A stretch of DNA of 64,000 bases from Actinophytocola sp035995025. Its GTDB lineage: Bacteria > Actinomycetota > Actinomycetes > Mycobacteriales > Pseudonocardiaceae. Location: NCBI GenBank assembly GCA_035995025.1, contig DASYKY010000002.1, positions 1-64,000 of the forward strand, written 5' to 3'. Below the pieces are notes generated by a model. It was not told the origin of the DNA. It worked only from the letters and a program-made list of their open reading frames with translations, and ran no database searches. Shown here piece by piece: positions 17,797 to 25,888 of the stretch. The translations under genes were made by a program, and so were the position numbers. Positions within the stretch are counted from its first letter, which is position 1. Each line of letters opens with the position of its first letter.

Positions 17797-17949
17797 CTGT
17801 CCACAACCCGCTGAGTTGTCCACAGGAAGTGCCTGACCAGCCTTTTTGTCGGTGGGCGCCGGTAGACTGGCATCGAGGGACGCCCCCGGGACAGGGTGGG
17901 GGTCTGCGTTTCTTGCGCTCTGCACGCGCGTGTGTGCGCGGGAAAGGTT
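17797..17949 (+). repeat. DnaA-box-doublet intergenic repeat, copy A
   Basis: The repeat opens with two DnaA-box-like nonamers, CTGTCCACA at 17797 (one mismatch) and TTGTCCACA at 17816-17824, 19 nt apart. Conserved blocks follow: GACCAGCCTTTTTGTC, CCGGTAGACTGGCATCGAG, the hairpin CCCCC-GGGACAGGGT-GGGGG, and CTGCGTTTCTTGCG with TGCACGCGCGTG. It lies just after the LytS kinase gene. Near-identical copies are at 29801 and 42056, and diverged ones at 25719, 51351 and 62656. Confidence 0.9.
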
Positions 17950-17961
17950 GCGAGCCGCGGC

Positions 17962-18072
17962 TCAGCGGCGGCGGGTCATGCGGGTGCGCAGGGACCGCCA
18001 CCGGGCGCGCCACCAGGAGTGGTGCTGGTGCGGCGAACCCGTGAACGTCGAGTCCCACTCCGCCGGGCTCAT
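17962..18072 (-). CDS. Possible 36-aa basic small protein, coupled to upstream gene
   Basis: The ATG overlaps the stop of the 18069-18344 gene as ATGA. The peptide starts MSPAEWDSTFTGSPHQHH and ends in a strongly basic, Trp-rich stretch (WWRARWRSLRTRMTRRR). The coupling and skewed composition argue for translation, but there is no homologue I recognise and the length alone is no evidence. It could be chance. Confidence 0.35.
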   Translation of the reverse strand: MSPAEWDSTFTGSPHQHHSWWRARWRSLRTRMTRRR

Positions 18073-18344
18073 GCGCCGGTGCCCGGTCTGTGCCAGCTCA
18101 CCCGGCCGTCCACGACGTCGGCGTCCAGGCCGTACACGAGGTCCGGCAACCACCGGCACCCGCTGTACTCGCCGCGGTCGATGGAGCCGAACACCGGGCG
18201 CGGCGAGCCCAGCGTCAGGCGGTCCTCGACCCACTCGCGTGCCGCCAGCGCGTTGTCGAACTCCGCGACGTCGAGCTGCTCGATCGCGTCGTCGTCGCCC
18301 GTGCCGAGCCACGCCCGCCAGGTCACCTGGCCGTTCTTGTCCAT
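18069..18344 (-). CDS. Small hypothetical protein
   Basis: 91 residues from the ATG at 18344; an in-frame TTG at 18365 is a weaker alternative. The protein is acidic and Trp-rich (WRAWLGTGDDDAIEQLD, AREWVEDRL, SIDRGEYSGCRWLPDLVYG) with no membrane span. No family is recognised. It is divergent from the S49 peptidase gene, with 74 nt between starts, which holds a shared promoter region. Confidence 0.6.
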   Translation of the reverse strand: MDKNGQVTWRAWLGTGDDDAIEQLDVAEFDNALAAREWVEDRLTLGSPRPVFGSIDRGEYSGCRWLPDLVYGLDADVVDGRVSWHRPGTGA

Positions 18345-18418
18345 GACGAATACACCCCCACCCAAACAGGAGGCCCCGGCTCACCGGCTGGATACCGATC
18401 CGCGCCTAGGGTTGACAT

Positions 18419-19279
18419 ATGAGCGTCACCGACAAGCTGGCGGCGAAGCTGCCGAAGAGCCGCGGCCACAGCGGGCCCGTGGTGGCCGTCGTCAAGCTGC
18501 ACGGCGTCATCACGCCGACGCCATCCCCGCTGGCCCGCGGCACGATCAACATCAACACCGTCGAGTCCGCGCTGAACCGGGCCTTCGACCACGAACGTCT
18601 CCGGGCCGTCGCGCTCGCGATCAACTCGCCGGGCGGTGCGCCCACGCAGTCCGCCCTGGTCGGGGAGCGGATCCGCGAGCTCGCCCGGCGCAAGCGCGTC
18701 CCCGTGCTCGCGTTCTGCGAGGACGTCGCCGCCTCGGGCGGCTACTGGCTGGCCTGCGCCGCCGACGAGATCTACGCCCACTCCTCCTCGCTGGTCGGCT
18801 CCATCGGCGTCGTCACCGCGGGCTTCGGGCTCAACGGGCTCCTCGAGCGGGTCGGCGTCGAGCGCCGCGTCTACACCGCCGGCGCGCACAAGGTCCGGCT
18901 CGACCCCTTCCGTCCGGAGAAGGACGAGGACGTCGAGTGGCTCAAGAGCCTGCAGACGCAGCTGCACGACCAGTTCGTCGGCTGGGTCAAGGAGCGCCGC
19001 GGCAACCGGCTGCGCAGCGACGACGACCTGTTCACCGGCGAGATCTGGACCGGCGCGAAGGCCCTCGAGCTGGGGCTCGTCGACGGCGTCGGCAACCTGC
19101 GCGAGGTCATCGCCGAGCGGTACCCGGAAGCGGAGATCACCGTCGCCGAGCCGAAACGGCCGCTGCTCGCGCGCCTCGGCATCGGCGGGGTGGCCGCCGG
19201 GGTGAGCGCGGCCGACCGGGTCATGGGCGCGCTCGAGGCCGTGGAGGTCCGGGCGACCTGGTCGCGATTCGGCCTGTAA
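18419..19279 (+). CDS. S49 family serine peptidase (SppA/SohB-like, short form)
   Basis: 286 residues. It contains the family landmarks VAVVKLHGVI, AINSPGGAPTQS, FCEDVAASGGYWLACAADEI with the general-base region, and SSSLVGSIGVVT, whose Ser is the expected nucleophile of the SGSIGV-type motif. No N-terminal signal or membrane anchor is present, so it is probably a cytosolic or membrane-peripheral peptidase rather than a full signal-peptide peptidase. It sits between a LytS kinase and a LytTR regulator. Confidence 0.9.
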   Translation: MSVTDKLAAKLPKSRGHSGPVVAVVKLHGVITPTPSPLARGTININTVESALNRAFDHERLRAVALAINSPGGAPTQSALVGERIRELARRKRVPVLAFCEDVAASGGYWLACAADEIYAHSSSLVGSIGVVTAGFGLNGLLERVGVERRVYTAGAHKVRLDPFRPEKDEDVEWLKSLQTQLHDQFVGWVKERRGNRLRSDDDLFTGEIWTGAKALELGLVDGVGNLREVIAERYPEAEITVAEPKRPLLARLGIGGVAAGVSAADRVMGALEAVEVRATWSRFGL

Positions 19280-19356
19280 GAGGAGTGCTCAGAGTTGTTT
19301 CGAGTGCGCACGTTCGAGCCCGTGGTCACCCGGGCGGGGCAAGCAGGAGGTTGACC

Positions 19357-19401
19357 ATGGACATTTGGCTCTCCCGATCGGCAAGATGCACCTCACCGTG
19401 A
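19357..19401 (+). CDS. 14-aa leader ORF coupled to LytTR regulator
   Basis: This short ORF (MDIWLSRSARCTSP) has the best ribosome site in the region, AGGAGG six nt before its ATG. It stops at a TGA that overlaps the GTG at 19398 as GTGA. The regulator's own start has no site, so translation of the leader probably delivers ribosomes to it. It is a different frame from the regulator. The sequence gives no hint of a sensing role beyond one Cys and two Arg codons near the end. Confidence 0.55.
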   Translation: MDIWLSRSARCTSP

Positions 19402-20225
19402 GTACCTCAGCCAACACCCCCGGTCTCGTCGTCCTGGCCGTTGACGACGAGAAGGACGGGATGGACCTCATGCTCGAACGGCTGGACGGCAACCGCTACG
19501 TGCGCCGGGTCATCCCGGCGTTCGACGCCACCGAGGCGCTGCGCCAGCTCGCCGGCGACGACCCGGAGCTCAGCGCGCGGCGCAACTCCGGCCGGCCGAT
19601 CGTGGACGCCGTCTTCTCCGACCTCAAGATGCCCGGGCTCACCGGGATGGAGATGGCCAAGGTCCTCGCCGGCTTCAAGCCGTCCCCGGTGCTGGTGTTC
19701 ATCACCGGCCACGGCGAGGGCAACGACGCGGTCGAGGCGTTCGAGCTCGGCGCGGTCGACTTCATCCCGAAGCCGTGCGACCAGACCCGCATGGACCGCG
19801 CGGTGCAGCGCGTCATCTCCAAGCTGCGCGGCGACGGCCTCACCAGCGAACAGGCGGGTGTCGCCCCCGGCCCCGAGCCGAGCGACGAGGAGGTCATCCC
19901 CGTCGAGCTCGCCGGCACCACGAAACTGATCCCGCGCAGCGCGGTCCGCTGGGTCGAGGCGCAGGGCGACTACGCGCGCCTGTTCACCTCCGAGGGCTCC
20001 CACCTGGTCCGCATCCCGCTGGCCCAGCTCGAGGAACGCTGGGAGAAGGCCGGCTTCGTGCGCATCCACCGGTCCTACCTGGTGCCGATCAACCTGATCA
20101 CCGAGCTGCAGCTCGGCGGCAACGGCTACCACGTGGTGATCGGCGAGGAGGAGCGCAAGCTCCCGGTCAGCCGCCGGCACACCCGTGAGCTCAAGGACCG
20201 CATCACGCGGCGCGGGGGCGTATGA
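19398..20225 (+). CDS. LytTR-family response regulator
   Basis: 275 residues with the start at the GTG coupled to a leader ORF; in-frame TTG (19365) and ATG (19386) are alternatives without a good site. The receiver domain has LAVDDEKDG, phospho-acceptor D75 in FSDLKMPG, FITGH and FIPKP. The LytTR DNA-binding domain begins near residue 165 (VRWVEAQGDYARLF, FVRIHRSYLVP, LPVSRRHTREL). It probably pairs with the LytS kinase at 16518 and controls the adjacent symporter module. The MIRU-like element follows directly. Confidence 0.92.
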   Translation: MSTSANTPGLVVLAVDDEKDGMDLMLERLDGNRYVRRVIPAFDATEALRQLAGDDPELSARRNSGRPIVDAVFSDLKMPGLTGMEMAKVLAGFKPSPVLVFITGHGEGNDAVEAFELGAVDFIPKPCDQTRMDRAVQRVISKLRGDGLTSEQAGVAPGPEPSDEEVIPVELAGTTKLIPRSAVRWVEAQGDYARLFTSEGSHLVRIPLAQLEERWEKAGFVRIHRSYLVPINLITELQLGGNGYHVVIGEEERKLPVSRRHTRELKDRITRRGGV

Positions 20226-20300
20226 GCGAGCTTGCGAGCGAATCGTCGGCGCAGGGCGACCGCGAGCGGCAGCCCCGAGCCTGCGAGGGGCTGTCGTGAG
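20222..20300 (+). repeat. MIRU-like intercistronic element, copy 2, with 25-aa relay ORF
   Basis: The 70 nt between the LytTR stop (20223-20225) and the GTG at 20296 encode an ORF at 20222-20299. Its ATG overlaps the upstream TGA and its TGA overlaps the downstream GTG. The peptide begins MSELASESS, contains QGDRER and ends RACEGLS, close to copy 1. GCGAGGGG in the second direct repeat is the ribosome site of the next gene. Confidence 0.85.
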
Positions 20301-20712
20301 TCGTCACGCGGCCGGGCCGCCGCCCCCCGAGAAGCCCTACCGGGACCCGCCGACCAAGCCGCGCCGCAAGCGCGTCGTGCTCGCCGACTCGCGCGCGCCG
20401 GTCACCGTGCTGCGCACGGTCGTCGAGCTGGAGGAGCAGACCAGCTACGGCGAGGAGCTGGTCAGCCAGTTCGTCCGCCACCAGTTCCACATCGCCATCA
20501 GGCTCTGGGTGCTCGCGGTCGGGATCCTCGCGGCGGTCCCGGCGGTGTTCTTCCTCGTCCCCACGCTCGCCGAGGTCAACGTCGCCGGCGTGCGGCTGCC
20601 GTGGCTGGTCATCGGGGTGCTGCCGTTCCCGTTGTTGTTCGGGGTGGGCTACTGGTACAACCGCGTAGCCGAGCGACAGGAACAGGCGTTCGTCGCGATG
20701 GTGGAGAAGTAG
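20296..20712 (+). CDS. Small two-span membrane protein, DUF485-like symporter partner
   Basis: 138 residues from a GTG. A basic, Pro-rich cytosolic lead (about 1-60) is followed by VRHQFHIAIRLWVLAVGIL and a second span ending GVGYWYNRVAERQEQ. The position just before a solute symporter, the two-span layout and the cytosolic tail match DUF485 (YjcH-like) proteins, although sequence similarity to the clear DUF485 at 27750 is weak. It probably stabilises or tunes the symporter at 20737. Confidence 0.7.
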   Translation: MSRHAAGPPPPEKPYRDPPTKPRRKRVVLADSRAPVTVLRTVVELEEQTSYGEELVSQFVRHQFHIAIRLWVLAVGILAAVPAVFFLVPTLAEVNVAGVRLPWLVIGVLPFPLLFGVGYWYNRVAERQEQAFVAMVEK

Positions 20713-20736
20713 CCGGCTCTCGTTAGGACCCCATCG

Positions 20737-22524
20737 GTGGACGCAAAGGTTTGGGCGCTTGCCGGGATCCTGCTCGTCACCGCCGCGACGTTCTACATCG
20801 GATTCCGCTCGTCGCGCACCGCCAACACCACCCAGGACTTCCTCGTCGCACGGCGAACCGTGCGGTCCCGCCGCAACGCCGCCGCGGTGTCCGGCGAGTA
20901 CCTGTCCGCCGCGTCGTTCCTCGGCGTCGCCGGCCTCGTGCTCAAGGACGGCGCGGACGCGCTCTGGTACCCGGTGGGCTTCACCGCCGGCTACCTGGCG
21001 CTGATGCTGTTCGTCGCCGCGCCGCTGCGCCGGTCCGGCGCCTACACGCTGCCCGACTTCTGCGAGGCCCGGCTCGGCTCCCGCGCGCTGCGCGGGCTCG
21101 CCGCCGCGTTCGTCGTGTTCATCGGGATCCTCTACGTCGTCCCGCAGCTGCAGGCCGCGGGGCTCGCGCTCGCCAACGTCCTCCCGGTGCCGACCTGGGT
21201 CGGTGCGCTCCTCGTGACGATCGTCGTGATCGTCAACGTGTTCGGCGGCGGGATGCGGGCGATCACGGTGGTTCAGGCGTTTCAGTACTGGTTGAAACTG
21301 TTTGCCATAGCCGCACCGACCTTCGTGATGTGCGTGCTGTTCATCGGCAACGGCGGCCCGCGCGGCGGCGCCATCACCGGCCTCACCGAGGACCTGCCGC
21401 CCACGTTCACCAAGGCCACCACGGTGCGCGTCGACACCCCGGTGACCGTCCGCGTCGACAAGGCGGTCGTGCTGAGCGCGGACGGCACGGTCGACGGCAC
21501 CCCGGCGTCCGGCACCGTCTACTGGCCGGCCGGCGAGCACACCGCCGACGCCGGCACGGACCTGCATTTCTCGCCGGGCTCGTCGGTTCCGGTCGTGCTC
21601 GGCGCGCCCGCGGACAACGCGAGCTGGCTGCGTCCCGCGGCGGGTGCGGGCGACCTGTTCGCCACGTACTCACTGATGCTGGCGTTGTTCCTCGGCACGA
21701 TGGGCCTGCCGCACGTGCTCGTCCGCTTCTACACCAACCCGGACGGCCGCGCCGCGCGCCGCACGTCCCTGCACATCCTGCTGCTGCTGTCGTTGTTCTA
21801 CCTGTTCCCGATCCTGCTCGGCGCGTTGTCCCGGTTGTACGTGCCGGAGCTGCTCGTCACCGGCCGGACCGACGCGGCCGTGCTGCTGCTGCCGACCAAG
21901 ATCGCGCCCGGGCTGCTCGGCCAGATTCTCGGCGCGGTCACCACCGCGGGCGCGTTCGCCGCGTTCCTGTCCACCTCGTCGGGGCTCGTGGTCAGCGTGT
22001 CCGGCGTGCTGTCGACCGATGTGCTACGCGGCCGGGTGCGGGACTTCCGCTTCGCAACGGCGATCGCCGGCGGCGCGCCGCTCGCGCTCGCGATCGTGCT
22101 GCGGCCCTCGGACATCTCGCTGAGCGTCGGCATGTCGTTCGCGATGGCGGCGTCCACGTTCTGCCCGGTCCTGCTGCTCGGCGTGTGGTGGCGGCGGCTG
22201 ACGTGGGTCGGCGCGGCGGCCGGCATGATCGTCGGTGGCGGTCTCGTGCTGACCTCGTTGGTGCTGAACACGGTCAGCGGGTTCACCGGCGACTGGGCGC
22301 CCGGAGTGTTCGGGCAACCCGCGCTGATCACCGTCCCAGTGGCATTCCTTACGGTGATCCTCGTGAGCAAGGCGACGCAGAACAAGCTGCCCGCGGACCT
22401 GGCGCAGATCCGGCTGCGCATGCACGCCCCCGACGGGCTCGGATTCATCCGCGACCGCGCGGTCGCCCGGTTCGGCACGGCCGAGGAACGCGCGCGGCTG
22501 GCGGACGGGCGGCACCGCAAATGA
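20737..22524 (+). CDS. Sodium:solute symporter (SSS, ActP-like), module A
   Basis: 595 residues from a GTG. The core has SSS signatures: FLVARRTVRS, AVSGEYLSAASFLGVAGL, LWYPVGFTAGY, GTMGLPHVLVRFYT and GGMRAITVVQAFQYW. It should import a small carboxylate with Na+ or H+. A beta-rich insert of roughly 90 residues lies between spans 6 and 7 (TKATTVRVDTPVTVRVDKAV ... ASWLRP) and is absent from the module C protein. It is the target-like member of a LytTR/DUF485/SSS module. Its stop overlaps the next ATG. Confidence 0.9.
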   Translation: MDAKVWALAGILLVTAATFYIGFRSSRTANTTQDFLVARRTVRSRRNAAAVSGEYLSAASFLGVAGLVLKDGADALWYPVGFTAGYLALMLFVAAPLRRSGAYTLPDFCEARLGSRALRGLAAAFVVFIGILYVVPQLQAAGLALANVLPVPTWVGALLVTIVVIVNVFGGGMRAITVVQAFQYWLKLFAIAAPTFVMCVLFIGNGGPRGGAITGLTEDLPPTFTKATTVRVDTPVTVRVDKAVVLSADGTVDGTPASGTVYWPAGEHTADAGTDLHFSPGSSVPVVLGAPADNASWLRPAAGAGDLFATYSLMLALFLGTMGLPHVLVRFYTNPDGRAARRTSLHILLLLSLFYLFPILLGALSRLYVPELLVTGRTDAAVLLLPTKIAPGLLGQILGAVTTAGAFAAFLSTSSGLVVSVSGVLSTDVLRGRVRDFRFATAIAGGAPLALAIVLRPSDISLSVGMSFAMAASTFCPVLLLGVWWRRLTWVGAAAGMIVGGGLVLTSLVLNTVSGFTGDWAPGVFGQPALITVPVAFLTVILVSKATQNKLPADLAQIRLRMHAPDGLGFIRDRAVARFGTAEERARLADGRHRK

Positions 22525-23372
22525 GGTCACCACTGCAGATGCGGCCCGTGGCCGCGGACGACGGCCGCCGGCTATGGGCGGTCACGATCGGCTCCGGCGA
22601 CCCGCTGATCGTGTGCCACGGCGGGCCCGGCGCGTGGGACCAGTTCGGCGACCTGGCCGCGATGCTGCACGACGACCTGCACGTGATCCGCTGGGACCAG
22701 CGCGGGTGCGGGCGTTCCGAGCGGCGCGGCCCGTACTCGTTGGCCCGCACGGTCGCCGACCTGGAGGCGGTCCGCGCGCACTTCGGGCCGGCGAAGGTGG
22801 CGCTGCTGGGGCATTCGTGGGGCGCGCAGCTGGCCCTGCGGTACGCCCTGGAGCACCCGGACCGGGTCAGCAGGCTCGTGTACGTCTCCGGCACCGGGCT
22901 CGGGTCCGACTGGCACGCGGCGTACGAGGAGAACCTCGCCGCCCGTCTCGGCGACGACCTGGCGCGGGTCGTCGAGCTGCAGGGCCGCGACCGCACCGTC
23001 GACGAGGACCGCCAGCTCGCGGTCCTGCGGTGGTCGGCGGACTTCGCGGACCGGGAGACGGCCGTCGGGCACGCCGAGCGGATGGCCACGCCGTGGCTCG
23101 AGGTCAACTACGAGTGCAACGCCCTGCTCACCGCGGAGATGCGCGCGACGTGGCACGAGGCCGAGCTCGTCGAGGCGTGCCGCAAGCTCACGGTGCCGAC
23201 GCTGATCGTCGACGGCGCGCAGGACATCCGGCCGCGCTCGGCGGTGGACTCGCTGGCGGCCGCGCTGCCGGACGTGACGCGCGTTGCGCTGCCCGCGGCC
23301 GGTCATCTGCCCTGGTTGGAGGATCCGGAAGGGTTCCGCTCGGCGTTACTGTCGTTCCTGTCGCGGTCGTAG
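22521..23372 (+). CDS. Alpha/beta hydrolase, proline iminopeptidase-like
   Basis: 283 residues; the ATG overlaps the symporter stop (ATGA). The N-terminal oxyanion-hole segment is VCHGGPGAWDQF, the nucleophile elbow is LLGHSWGAQLAL (Ser in GHSWG), the acid lies near VDGAQDIRP and the His in PAAGHLPWLEDP. HGGPG and GHSWG together are typical of prolyl aminopeptidase-family S33. Coupling to a transporter suggests it cleaves an imported peptide or ester, but this is only positional. Confidence 0.9.
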   Translation: MRSPLQMRPVAADDGRRLWAVTIGSGDPLIVCHGGPGAWDQFGDLAAMLHDDLHVIRWDQRGCGRSERRGPYSLARTVADLEAVRAHFGPAKVALLGHSWGAQLALRYALEHPDRVSRLVYVSGTGLGSDWHAAYEENLAARLGDDLARVVELQGRDRTVDEDRQLAVLRWSADFADRETAVGHAERMATPWLEVNYECNALLTAEMRATWHEAELVEACRKLTVPTLIVDGAQDIRPRSAVDSLAAALPDVTRVALPAAGHLPWLEDPEGFRSALLSFLSRS

Positions 23373-23433
23373 TCCGGGCGTTACGGCCATTACGATCGCC
23401 TGCGAGCCCCGATCGCCGACGATGGGAGCGCCG

Positions 23434-24522
23434 ATGGCGGTGTCCGCCGACCGAGCGCCGGACCCGGCACCGGCACGGGCGCGCCTGCGGCCCTGGTCAC
23501 GCGCGGATCCGGTGGCGGTGCTGAGCGCGGCGCGGCACATCGCGGAGCAGCTGAAGCACGGCCTCACCGGGTCCGGCGTGCGTGCCGCCGCGCGCGGGGT
23601 GCGCAGGCTGCTCGAGGCGGACCGGGTGGGCCTCGCGGACCTGTCCGGCCGGCCGGTGTGGGCGCCCGCGCCGCCGGCGGACGAGCGGGCGGCGAACGTC
23701 TTGGTCGAGGAGGTCCTGCACAGCGAGACGAAGGTCGGCCGGCCGCCGCTGGTCGCGCTGCCGCTGCACGTCCACCACGAGCTGGCCGGCGTGCTGGTCG
23801 TGTACGGCGCGGTGCGGCGCTCGGCGATGCGGGTGGCGGCGGACTGGATCGTCGAGTCGCTGGAGCGGGGGATGCTGGAGGCGTCCGCGGAGCTGGCCGC
23901 GCAGGCGGAGCTGCGGGCGCTGCGCGCGGAGATCTCGCCGCACTTCGTGTACAACGCGCTGACCGTGATCTCCGCGCTGGTGAGCTCGGAGCCGGACCGC
24001 TCACGCGAGCTGATGATCGACTTCGCCGACTACATCCGCTACAGCCTTGCCCGGCACGGCGAGTACACCACGGTGGCCGACGAGTTCCACGCGATCGAGA
24101 CGTATCTGGCGCTGCAGCGCGCGGTGCTGGGCGAGCGGCTGTCCGTGCAGGTCCGGGTGGCGCCGGAGGTGCTGGCGGTCGCGCTGCCGTACCTGGTGTT
24201 GCAACCGTTGGTGGAGAACGCGATTCGGCACGGCATCGAGCCGCGCAGGGGCACCGGGCACGTGCTGGTGCGCGGCGAGGCGGAGGGCAACGACTGCGCG
24301 ATCAGCGTCGAGGACGACGGCCTCGGCATGGACCCGGCGCTGGCGGCGGAGATCCTCGCGGGCCGCGGCGGCACGAACAGCGTCGGTCTGTCCAACGTGG
24401 ATAGACGGCTGCGGAGCGTCTACGGGCCGTGGTACGGCCTGGTGGTGGAGACCGCGCCGCGCGAGGGGACGCGGGTGGTCGTGCGCATCCCGCGGTTCCA
24501 GCCGGGGGTGATGCCCGGGTGA
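23434..24522 (+). CDS. LytS-type sensor histidine kinase, module B
   Basis: 362 residues from the ATG at 23434, chosen because GGGAG lies 5 nt before it (ATG 23422 is an alternative). A GAF-like domain (about 30-150) precedes AEISPHFVYNALTV with phospho-acceptor H170, then PLVENAIRHG and VEDDGLGMD of HATPase_c. Unlike the 16518 kinase it has no membrane span, so it should sense a cytosolic signal. It is joined through a MIRU-like relay ORF to the LytTR regulator at 24596. Confidence 0.92.
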   Translation: MAVSADRAPDPAPARARLRPWSRADPVAVLSAARHIAEQLKHGLTGSGVRAAARGVRRLLEADRVGLADLSGRPVWAPAPPADERAANVLVEEVLHSETKVGRPPLVALPLHVHHELAGVLVVYGAVRRSAMRVAADWIVESLERGMLEASAELAAQAELRALRAEISPHFVYNALTVISALVSSEPDRSRELMIDFADYIRYSLARHGEYTTVADEFHAIETYLALQRAVLGERLSVQVRVAPEVLAVALPYLVLQPLVENAIRHGIEPRRGTGHVLVRGEAEGNDCAISVEDDGLGMDPALAAEILAGRGGTNSVGLSNVDRRLRSVYGPWYGLVVETAPREGTRVVVRIPRFQPGVMPG

Positions 24523-24600
24523 GCGGAGCTTGCGGAGCGAACCATCGGATACAGGGCGACCGCGAGCGGCGTCACCGAGCCTGCGAGGGGGCGTCGTGAG
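24519..24600 (+). repeat. MIRU-like intercistronic element, copy 3, with 26-aa relay ORF
   Basis: 73 nt separate the kinase stop (24520-24522) from the GTG at 24596. The relay ORF (24519-24599) starts with a GTG overlapping the stop and ends with a TGA overlapping the next GTG. It begins VSGACGANH, keeps QGDRER and RACEGAS, and differs from copies 1 and 2 by a one-codon insertion with local frame changes. The DNA is better conserved than the peptide in the first third. Confidence 0.82.
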
Positions 24601-25363
24601 CCTTACCGTGTTGGCGGTGGACGACGTCGAGGTCGCACTGGACGAGCTGTGCCGGCTGCTGCGGGAGTCGCCCGCGGTGTCGGACGTTTCGGCGGCGGGC
24701 GACCCGCTCTCGGCGCTGCGGATGATCCAGAACGGCCGGTTCGACGCCGTGTTTCTGGACATCTCGATGCCGGGCCTGGACGGCCTCGAGCTGGCGTCGC
24801 TGCTGACGAAGCTGTCCGAGCCACCGGCGATCGTGTTCGTGACGGCCTACGAGCAGCACGCGGTCGCGGCGTTCGGTATCGGCGCGGTGGATTACCTGCT
24901 GAAACCGGTCCGCGCGGAGCGCCTGGCGGACGCGCTGACCAGGGTCAACCGCGGCATCCCCGCCGCTCGCACGGCGCCCGAGCCGCCGCCCGACGCGATG
25001 GCCGCGCTGCCGGTGGAGAGCGCGGGCCGGACCCGGTACGTGCGGCGCGGCGAGGTCCAGTTCGTCGAGGCGCACGGCGACTACGTCCGGCTGCATGCGA
25101 TGTCCGGGGTGCACGTGGTACGGATGCCGATCTCGCGGCTGGAGGAGTACTGGGGCCCGGCGGGCTTCGTGCGGGTGCACCGGGGTTTCCTGGTGGCACT
25201 GGACGCCGTCCGCGAGCTGCGCAGCGACTCGGTCGGCGGCCTGCTGGCCCACACGGACCTCGGCGACGTGCCGGTGAGCCGCCGCCACGCGCGCGACCTA
25301 CGCGACCGACTCCTGGCCGCGGCGCGAGCGGGCCGCCTGGACCGCTCCGAACGGCGAGTCTGA
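24596..25363 (+). CDS. LytTR-family response regulator, module B
   Basis: 255 residues from a GTG. The receiver has LAVDDVEVAL, phospho-acceptor D55 in VFLDISMPG, FVTAYEQHA and YLLKPV. The LytTR domain starts near residue 140 (VQFVEAHGDYVRLHA, FVRVHRGFLVALD, VPVSRRHARDL). It is the cognate partner of the kinase just upstream by operon position and resembles the 19398 regulator. The probable target is the symporter gene at 25889. Confidence 0.94.
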   Translation: MSLTVLAVDDVEVALDELCRLLRESPAVSDVSAAGDPLSALRMIQNGRFDAVFLDISMPGLDGLELASLLTKLSEPPAIVFVTAYEQHAVAAFGIGAVDYLLKPVRAERLADALTRVNRGIPAARTAPEPPPDAMAALPVESAGRTRYVRRGEVQFVEAHGDYVRLHAMSGVHVVRMPISRLEEYWGPAGFVRVHRGFLVALDAVRELRSDSVGGLLAHTDLGDVPVSRRHARDLRDRLLAAARAGRLDRSERRV

Positions 25364-25716
25364 TGCCGGGCCACAAGCGGGTCGCGGTGATGAGCCCGCA
25401 GACCCGCCTTGCCCACTCCCGGCGACGGCTGCGCGGCCGCTGGCGGGTCCCGAAGCTGGACCCGGCGGGCGCCGAGCGGGCGGCGGAGCTGTACAAGGCG
25501 CAACGCAGGCTGGCGGTGGCCCCGCTGGCGCTGCTGTTCGCCGGGATGCTGGGCCTGCCGCTGGTGTTCGCGCTCGTCCCGGCGCTGGACACCGTGCGCG
25601 TGTGGGGAATCCCGCTGTCCTGGCTGGTCCTGGCGGTGCTCCCGTACCCGGCCCTGACCTTGTTGTCCCTATGGCAACTCCGCCGCGCGGAACAAGCGGA
25701 GGACGACTCCCCATGA
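25363..25716 (+). CDS. Small two-span membrane protein, symporter partner, module B
   Basis: 117 residues; the ATG overlaps the regulator stop as TGATG. A basic lead with SHRR-type arginines (RLAHSRRRLRGRW) precedes two spans (RRLAVAPLALLFAGML; VWGIPLSWLVLAVLPYPA) and an acidic end. It corresponds in place and layout to the 20296 protein of module A. The start could be the in-frame ATG at 25390. Confidence 0.7.
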   Translation: MPGHKRVAVMSPQTRLAHSRRRLRGRWRVPKLDPAGAERAAELYKAQRRLAVAPLALLFAGMLGLPLVFALVPALDTVRVWGIPLSWLVLAVLPYPALTLLSLWQLRRAEQAEDDSP

Positions 25717-25718
25717 CG

Positions 25719-25866
25719 AGTTGTCCACAACCGACGAACTTGTCCACAAGCGACGCCGCTCGGCCCTTTTCGTCGGTGGTCGCCGGTAGACTGGCGCTGA
25801 GGGGTGCCCCCGGGACAGGGTGGGGGCTTACGTTTCTGGCGTTCTGCACGCGCGTGCGCGCGCGCT
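25719..25866 (+). repeat. DnaA-box-doublet intergenic repeat, copy B (diverged)
   Basis: Two exact TTGTCCACA nonamers (25721-25729 and 25740-25748) lie 19 nt apart, followed by GTCGGTGG, CCGGTAGACTGGCGCTGAG, CCCCC-GGGACAGGGT-GGGGG and TGCACGCGCGTGCGCGC. It occupies the 5' untranslated region of the module B symporter, ending 23 nt before the chosen GTG. A GTG inside the repeat is in frame with the symporter and would add 23 residues. Confidence 0.9.
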
Positions 25867-25888
25867 GGAGGTTTTGCCGGGGCGGGTC

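Noticed and set aside
25719..25866. DnaA boxes as a chromosomal origin
   Set aside because: Only two boxes per site, no AT-rich unwinding region, and no dnaA, dnaN or gyrase genes nearby.
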